From Rhodobacter sp. (lineage in GTDB: Bacteria; Pseudomonadota; Alphaproteobacteria; Rhodobacterales; Rhodobacteraceae): a stretch of 64,000 nucleotides of DNA. The notes beneath the pieces are model-generated. The model was not told where the DNA came from and made no database searches. It saw nothing but the letters and a program-made list of their open reading frames with translations. Both the position numbers and the translations under genes were made by a program. This document shows, in pieces, positions 60,163-64,000 of this stretch. The DNA lies in the NCBI GenBank assembly GCA_020637515.1, contig JACKKG010000001.1:2572501-2636500 (forward strand), in the 5' to 3' direction. Position 1 is the first letter of the stretch. Every line of letters starts with the position of its first letter.

Positions 60163-61710
60163 ATGACCCTGCATCCTTCGCTTCCACCCCTGCACGATGC
60201 AGCGCCCTCGCGCGCTGCGCTGTCCTTCCGCCTGACGCTGGTTGCGGGCGGCCTTGGCGTGCTGGCGCTGGCGGCGATCGGCGCGGGTGCCTTCTGGCCC
60301 GCCGCGACGCCCGGCGGCCCCGTTCCCTCCGGCCCCGCGCCAGAGGTCTGGCTGTCCAACCTTGTCCTGTCCGACGGCACCGGCTTTGCCGCGCCCGAGA
60401 TGCAGATCGAACCGGTCCTGCCGCGCAACCGCGCGCCCCTGGTCACGGAACCCGCCCCACCGCGTGCCGAAAGCCGCACCGCCGTGGCCGTGAATGACCA
60501 CGGCGCGGCGCCTGTCGCCACGGTCGAGCGGGTGCGCCTGACCCCGGTGCCCGGCGTCGTCGCGCGTCTGGAAAGCCCCACGGTCGTGCCACCGCCGCGA
60601 TCCCTGCCCGTGGAAACGGCGCAAGCCGACAGCCCGCGCGCGCCAACCCGCTCACCCTTTCCGCGCCTGCGCCCACAGAGCGCCCCGATCGAAACCGTCC
60701 CCGATGACGGCGCCGCCGCGCTGGCCGCCCTTGCCGCCGATCCCGACCTGGCACCGCGCGGTCTGATCCGTTCGCGCACCCCCCGGGCGCGGCCCGAGGC
60801 CGTGACCCGTCTGGCCAGCCTGGACCTCGACACCCCCGCCAGCGCCGCGCCCCCGACGGCCCCCGCGACCGCGCCCGTGATCGAAATCGCGCCCCTGGCC
60901 TCGGCGGCCGTTTCGCGCGACCAGTGCGACGCGGGCTTGAGCCGCGCCATCCCCCGCCGCCGTGGCGGCGCCGGCGATGGCAGCACCGTGATCGGTGGCC
61001 TGGGCGGCTTGGGCGGGCGACAGCGCGACGACGCCATCCTGGCCGAGGTTCTGGCCGGAAACGTGCCCGATTTCCTGCGCAACCTGGTGCCGGTGACCTT
61101 TACCGGGACGGGCTCCAACGGACAGCCCACGCGCATCACGATCTGTGTGACGCCCGATTACCTTGCCGTCGGGTCGAACCGCGATTTCGTCCGCGTGCCC
61201 CTGGGCCTGCCGGCGGCGATGCGTGTGGCCGAACGGTTCGACATGGTGCTGCCGACGACGCGGATGGTCGATGCGATCTACCAGCAAGCCAGCGTGCACC
61301 TGTCCCCCGCCCCGATGGAGCCCGGCTCGCAAATGTCCTCGACGGCGTATTTCCTGCGCCACAACGCCACCGTGCAGGGCCAGTTGCATCAGGTCGGCGC
61401 GCGGCTGGGCCAACTGGTCGCCGGACAGAAAAAGGACCTGGTCCTGACAAACCGCCTGAACAGCAACCCCGGGCGGGTGGCGATCTATGGCTGGCACCGG
61501 CGCGGCGGCGCGGCGATCCAGCCGCTCAGCACCGTGCACGGCGCACAATATGCCGATTACAGCCACGGCATCCGGCTGGTCAGCCGCCGCGCCTTTGTCA
61601 ACGGCCGCGCCGTGGACCTGCGCGACCTGCTGGGCGACAGCCGGCTGGCCAGTCTGGTCAGCGCCGAGGGCACGATCACCAACCGCCGCCTGCTCGCCGC
61701 GCTCGACTGA
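60163..61710 (+). CDS. Membrane-anchored conserved hypothetical protein
   Basis: The 515-residue protein has one N-terminal transmembrane segment (about residues 24-45, RLTLVAGGLGVLALAAIGAG). A proline/alanine-rich extracytoplasmic linker (50-250) follows, and a conserved C-terminal domain (about 280-515) has NVPDFLRNLVPV, ITICVTPDYLAVGSNRDF, RMVDAIYQQA and YADYSHGIRLVS. I recognise this domain only as an uncharacterised family; conserved histidines and a lysine pair (QKKDLVLT) could be catalytic. It starts 83 bp after the dprE2-like gene and may act on the envelope. Confidence 0.78.
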   Translation: MTLHPSLPPLHDAAPSRAALSFRLTLVAGGLGVLALAAIGAGAFWPAATPGGPVPSGPAPEVWLSNLVLSDGTGFAAPEMQIEPVLPRNRAPLVTEPAPPRAESRTAVAVNDHGAAPVATVERVRLTPVPGVVARLESPTVVPPPRSLPVETAQADSPRAPTRSPFPRLRPQSAPIETVPDDGAAALAALAADPDLAPRGLIRSRTPRARPEAVTRLASLDLDTPASAAPPTAPATAPVIEIAPLASAAVSRDQCDAGLSRAIPRRRGGAGDGSTVIGGLGGLGGRQRDDAILAEVLAGNVPDFLRNLVPVTFTGTGSNGQPTRITICVTPDYLAVGSNRDFVRVPLGLPAAMRVAERFDMVLPTTRMVDAIYQQASVHLSPAPMEPGSQMSSTAYFLRHNATVQGQLHQVGARLGQLVAGQKKDLVLTNRLNSNPGRVAIYGWHRRGGAAIQPLSTVHGAQYADYSHGIRLVSRRAFVNGRAVDLRDLLGDSRLASLVSAEGTITNRRLLAALD

Positions 61711-61823
61711 CCGCGGGCCGCGCCCCGTCGCGGGCGGCCCCGTTTGGGGCGTCCGGGCGACCGGCTGCTGACCCGCGCCGGCGTGGGCCGTGACGAATCC
61801 CCATTGGCAAGGCCACCCCTCGG

Positions 61824-61839
61824 GAATATGATCAAATTC
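61824..61839. promoter_or_regulatory. Candidate operator GAATATGATCAAATTC
   Basis: A 16-bp near-palindrome with one mismatched pair, centred on TGATCA, in an AT-rich island 20 bp upstream of the aminotransferase start codon. Its size and position fit a repressor site controlling the aminotransferase/glutamine synthetase pair. Confidence 0.45.
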
Positions 61840-61859
61840 TCGAAACGCCGGACCCTCCG

Positions 61860-63305
61860 ATGCCCCCCGACCTGACCGCCGACCCGGCCCTCGATCCGGC
61901 CCCTGTTCCGCACCCGGACCTGACCGTTCCGCGCCCCCCGGCCGGAGCCGCGCGCCGCGCCCTCGACCCCGAGCGAGTCGCGGCCTTTGCCGCGCGCGAG
62001 GCCGTGCGTTTCGCCCGGGCCCGGCCGCGCACCCGCGCGCTGCTCGATCAAGGCGCTGCGCCCTGGCTCGCCGGGGTGCCGATGCACTGGATGCGCGACT
62101 GGCCCTCGCCCTTTCCGCTGGTCGTGACCCGCGCGCAAGGTGCCCGCCTGACCGATGCCGACGGATTCGACATCGACGATTTCTGCCTGGGCGACACGGG
62201 GTCGATGTTCGGCCATTCGCCCGAACCCGTCGCCCGCGCGATCCGCAAACAGGCGCGGCGCGGCCTGACGACGATGCTGCCGACCCGCGCCGCGCTGCGT
62301 GTCGGCGCGCTGTTGCAAGACCGGTTCGGCCCGTTCCTGTGGCAGATCGCCACCACCGCGACCGATGCGAACCGCATGGCGCTGCGCATCGCCCGCGCGG
62401 TCACCGGCCGCGACAAGGTGCTGGTCTTCAACGGCTGCTATCATGGCACGGTGCAGGACACGATGGTCACCCTGGATCACGGCCGGACCATGGCGCGCCG
62501 GGGACTGGTCGGTCAGGTCTTTGACTTGTCGCTGGGCGCCGTCGCGGTCGAATTCAACGACCTCGAGGCCGTCGAGGCGGCGCTGGCCACCGACGAGATC
62601 GCGGCGATCCTGACCGAGCCGGTGATGACCAATTCCTGCATGGTCCTGCCCCAGGCCGGGTTCCACGACGGCCTGCGCACCCTGAGCCGCCAGTATGGCG
62701 CGTTGCTGATCCTGGACGAGACACACACGATCTCGACCGGGCTGGGCGGCTACATGCGGCGCCATTCCCTGAGCCCGGATCTGTTCGTGCTGGGCAAATG
62801 CGTCGCCGGGGGCATTCCGGCGGCCATCCTGGGTCTTGCGCCATCGGTCGCCGAGCGCCTCGCGCGCTACGACGCGACGCGCCCGCCGGGGCATTCGGGC
62901 ATGGGCACCACGTTGTCGGGCAATCCGCTGCAAATGGCCGCGCTCGAAGCCACGCTCGACGCCGTCATGACCGCCGAGGCCCATGCCCGCATGGACGCCG
63001 GCGCGGAACGCCTGGCGCGAGGGCTTGCGGCGGCGACGGCGCGGCACGATCTGGACTGGCACATTGCCCGGGTCGGCGCGCGGGTCGAATTCATCTGCGC
63101 CCCCGGCCCCTTGCGCAACGGCACCGAGGCCGCCGCCGCCCATGCCCCCGACGCCGAGGCCGCGCTGCATCTGGGCCTGCTGAACCGGGGCTGCCTGATC
63201 GCGCCGTTCCACAATATGATGCTGGTCTCGCCCGTGACGCGCAAGCGTCAGATCGACCGGCTCGTGACCGCCTTTGACGAGATCCTGACCGAGTTGACCC
63301 GATGA
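61860..63305 (+). CDS. Class III (glutamate-1-semialdehyde aminomutase-like) aminotransferase
   Basis: The 481-residue protein is a PLP-dependent fold type I enzyme. The cofactor lysine is K313 (VLGKCVAGGIPAA), with ILDETHTIS upstream and FNGCYHGTVQDT before it. It is closest in style to GSAM-like enzymes, but the N-terminal 60 residues are a proline-rich extension. It is translationally coupled (ATGA at 63302) to a glutamine synthetase-like gene, not to haem genes, which points to amine or amino-acid catabolism. Confidence 0.87.
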   Translation: MPPDLTADPALDPAPVPHPDLTVPRPPAGAARRALDPERVAAFAAREAVRFARARPRTRALLDQGAAPWLAGVPMHWMRDWPSPFPLVVTRAQGARLTDADGFDIDDFCLGDTGSMFGHSPEPVARAIRKQARRGLTTMLPTRAALRVGALLQDRFGPFLWQIATTATDANRMALRIARAVTGRDKVLVFNGCYHGTVQDTMVTLDHGRTMARRGLVGQVFDLSLGAVAVEFNDLEAVEAALATDEIAAILTEPVMTNSCMVLPQAGFHDGLRTLSRQYGALLILDETHTISTGLGGYMRRHSLSPDLFVLGKCVAGGIPAAILGLAPSVAERLARYDATRPPGHSGMGTTLSGNPLQMAALEATLDAVMTAEAHARMDAGAERLARGLAAATARHDLDWHIARVGARVEFICAPGPLRNGTEAAAAHAPDAEAALHLGLLNRGCLIAPFHNMMLVSPVTRKRQIDRLVTAFDEILTELTR

Positions 63306-64000
63306 CCGAGACCTGCCCCTCGGGCGCCACCAAGGCCGAAGCCGAAGCCTTTCTGAACGCCCATCCATCGGTCGAGGCCATCGACATCCTGCTGCATGAT
63401 TCCAACGGCATCGGACGAGGCAAGATCATCCGGCGACACGAGTTGATGTCGGTCTTTGAAAGCGGGCGGCATCTGCCGATCTCGATCCTGGGGCTGGATA
63501 TCGTCGGCGAGGACGTTCACGAAACCGGCCTGATCTGGGACGCGGGCGACGGCGATCTGCGGGCCTGGCCGGTGCCCGGCACCCTGAAGGCGCTGCACGG
63601 CACCGACCCGGCGCGGGCCGAGATGTTCCTGGGGCAATACCACCTCGATGGCACGCCGATGCTGTCGGACCCGCGCCACGCGCTGGCACGGCAGGTGCGC
63701 GCCCTGGCCGAAATGGGCCTGCACCCCTCGGCCGCGTTCGAGCTGGAGTTCTTTCTGCTCGATCCCGAACGCGACGCACTGGGCCGGGTTCAGCCCGCCC
63801 GCGACGTGCTGGATGGACGGTTCTCGGCCAAGACCGAGGTCTATTCGGTCGATCAGCTGATCGGCATGCAACCGCTGTTCGACGATATCTATGCGGGCGC
63901 CTCCAAGGCCGGCATCACCGCCGAGACGCTGATTTCGGAATACGCGCCGGGGCAATACGAGCTGACGCTGCATTACCGCGACGACATCCTGACCGCCGCC
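63302..64000 (+). CDS. Glutamine synthetase family protein (partial, 3' end outside window)
   Basis: The visible 233 residues hold the N-terminal beta-grasp domain and the start of the catalytic domain. IDILLHDSNGIGRGKII is near the start, the metal/glutamate-binding block is FELEFFLLD (E147 and E149), and SEYAPGQYELTLHY follows. The layout resembles gamma-glutamylpolyamine synthetases (PuuA-like) or related amine ligases more than housekeeping GlnA. It is coupled to the upstream aminotransferase gene. Confidence 0.9.
   Translation, partial: MTETCPSGATKAEAEAFLNAHPSVEAIDILLHDSNGIGRGKIIRRHELMSVFESGRHLPISILGLDIVGEDVHETGLIWDAGDGDLRAWPVPGTLKALHGTDPARAEMFLGQYHLDGTPMLSDPRHALARQVRALAEMGLHPSAAFELEFFLLDPERDALGRVQPARDVLDGRFSAKTEVYSVDQLIGMQPLFDDIYAGASKAGITAETLISEYAPGQYELTLHYRDDILTAA

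Overview
The window is GC-rich and densely coded. It looks like the chromosome of a Rhodobacteraceae-type alphaproteobacterium. The reasons are the GapR (DUF2312) and DUF4169 proteins, the ATP-grasp/alpha-E/transglutaminase/Anbu operon, a DctB/DctD pair whose regulator lacks the sigma-54 loop, a divided TadG/TadE locus, and many ATGA or TGATG stop-start overlaps. The genus cannot be fixed from sequence alone. No rRNA, CRISPR array, insertion sequence or prophage was seen. Two tRNA genes are present: Glu(TTC) and Thr(TGT).

Layout. 1-5 kb: an IclR regulator with a hydantoinase A-type gene running off the left edge, then a LysR regulator and a sulfatase. 5.2-9.2 kb: circularly permuted ATP-grasp, alpha-E, transglutaminase-like and Anbu proteasome-like peptidase genes. 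9.3-16.6 kb: pgk, a small unknown protein, an alpha/beta hydrolase, a TauE-type permease, moaA, a lipoprotein, purB and a TylF-type methyltransferase. 16.6-19.1 kb (minus strand): DUF4169, a zinc metallopeptidase and fumC. 19.4-22.1 kb: two exported proteins of unknown role, one like phosphodiester glycosidases and one with a SUMF1-like fold. 22.5-26.4 kb (minus): dctD, dctB, purQ. 26.6-30.7 kb: a form II CO-dehydrogenase-like S-L-M operon with a small secreted protein between S and L. 30.8-40.5 kb: holC and pepA facing lptF-lptG-lptD-surA-pdxA-rsmA, an outer-membrane biogenesis block. 40.7-44.3 kb: three Tad-type proteins, the last carrying large C-terminal beta-rich domains. 44.4-50.3 kb: a TetR regulator, a lipoprotein, hom, glpX, recJ, tRNA-Glu and a lipoprotein. 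50.4-54.1 kb: an L,D-transpeptidase and divergent fbpB/fbpA iron-transport genes. 54.3-56.0 kb: a small membrane protein, gapR, a sulfotransferase-like protein and tRNA-Thr. 56.2-60.1 kb: a HAD-UbiA fusion, GtrA, DprE1-like and DprE2-like genes. 60.2-64 kb: an unknown membrane-anchored protein, a class III aminotransferase and the start of a glutamine synthetase-like gene.

The most distinctive unit is 56.2-60.1 kb. Its four overlapping genes match the mycobacterial set that makes decaprenyl-phosphoryl arabinose (Rv3806c, Rv3789, Rv3790, Rv3791), but no arabinosyltransferase is in view. This suggests a polyprenyl-phosphate pentose donor pathway with an unknown glycan acceptor. Also notable are the Anbu operon, the pseudopilin with adhesin-like extensions, the exported glycosidase-like/SUMF1-like pair, and the secreted protein inside the cox operon.
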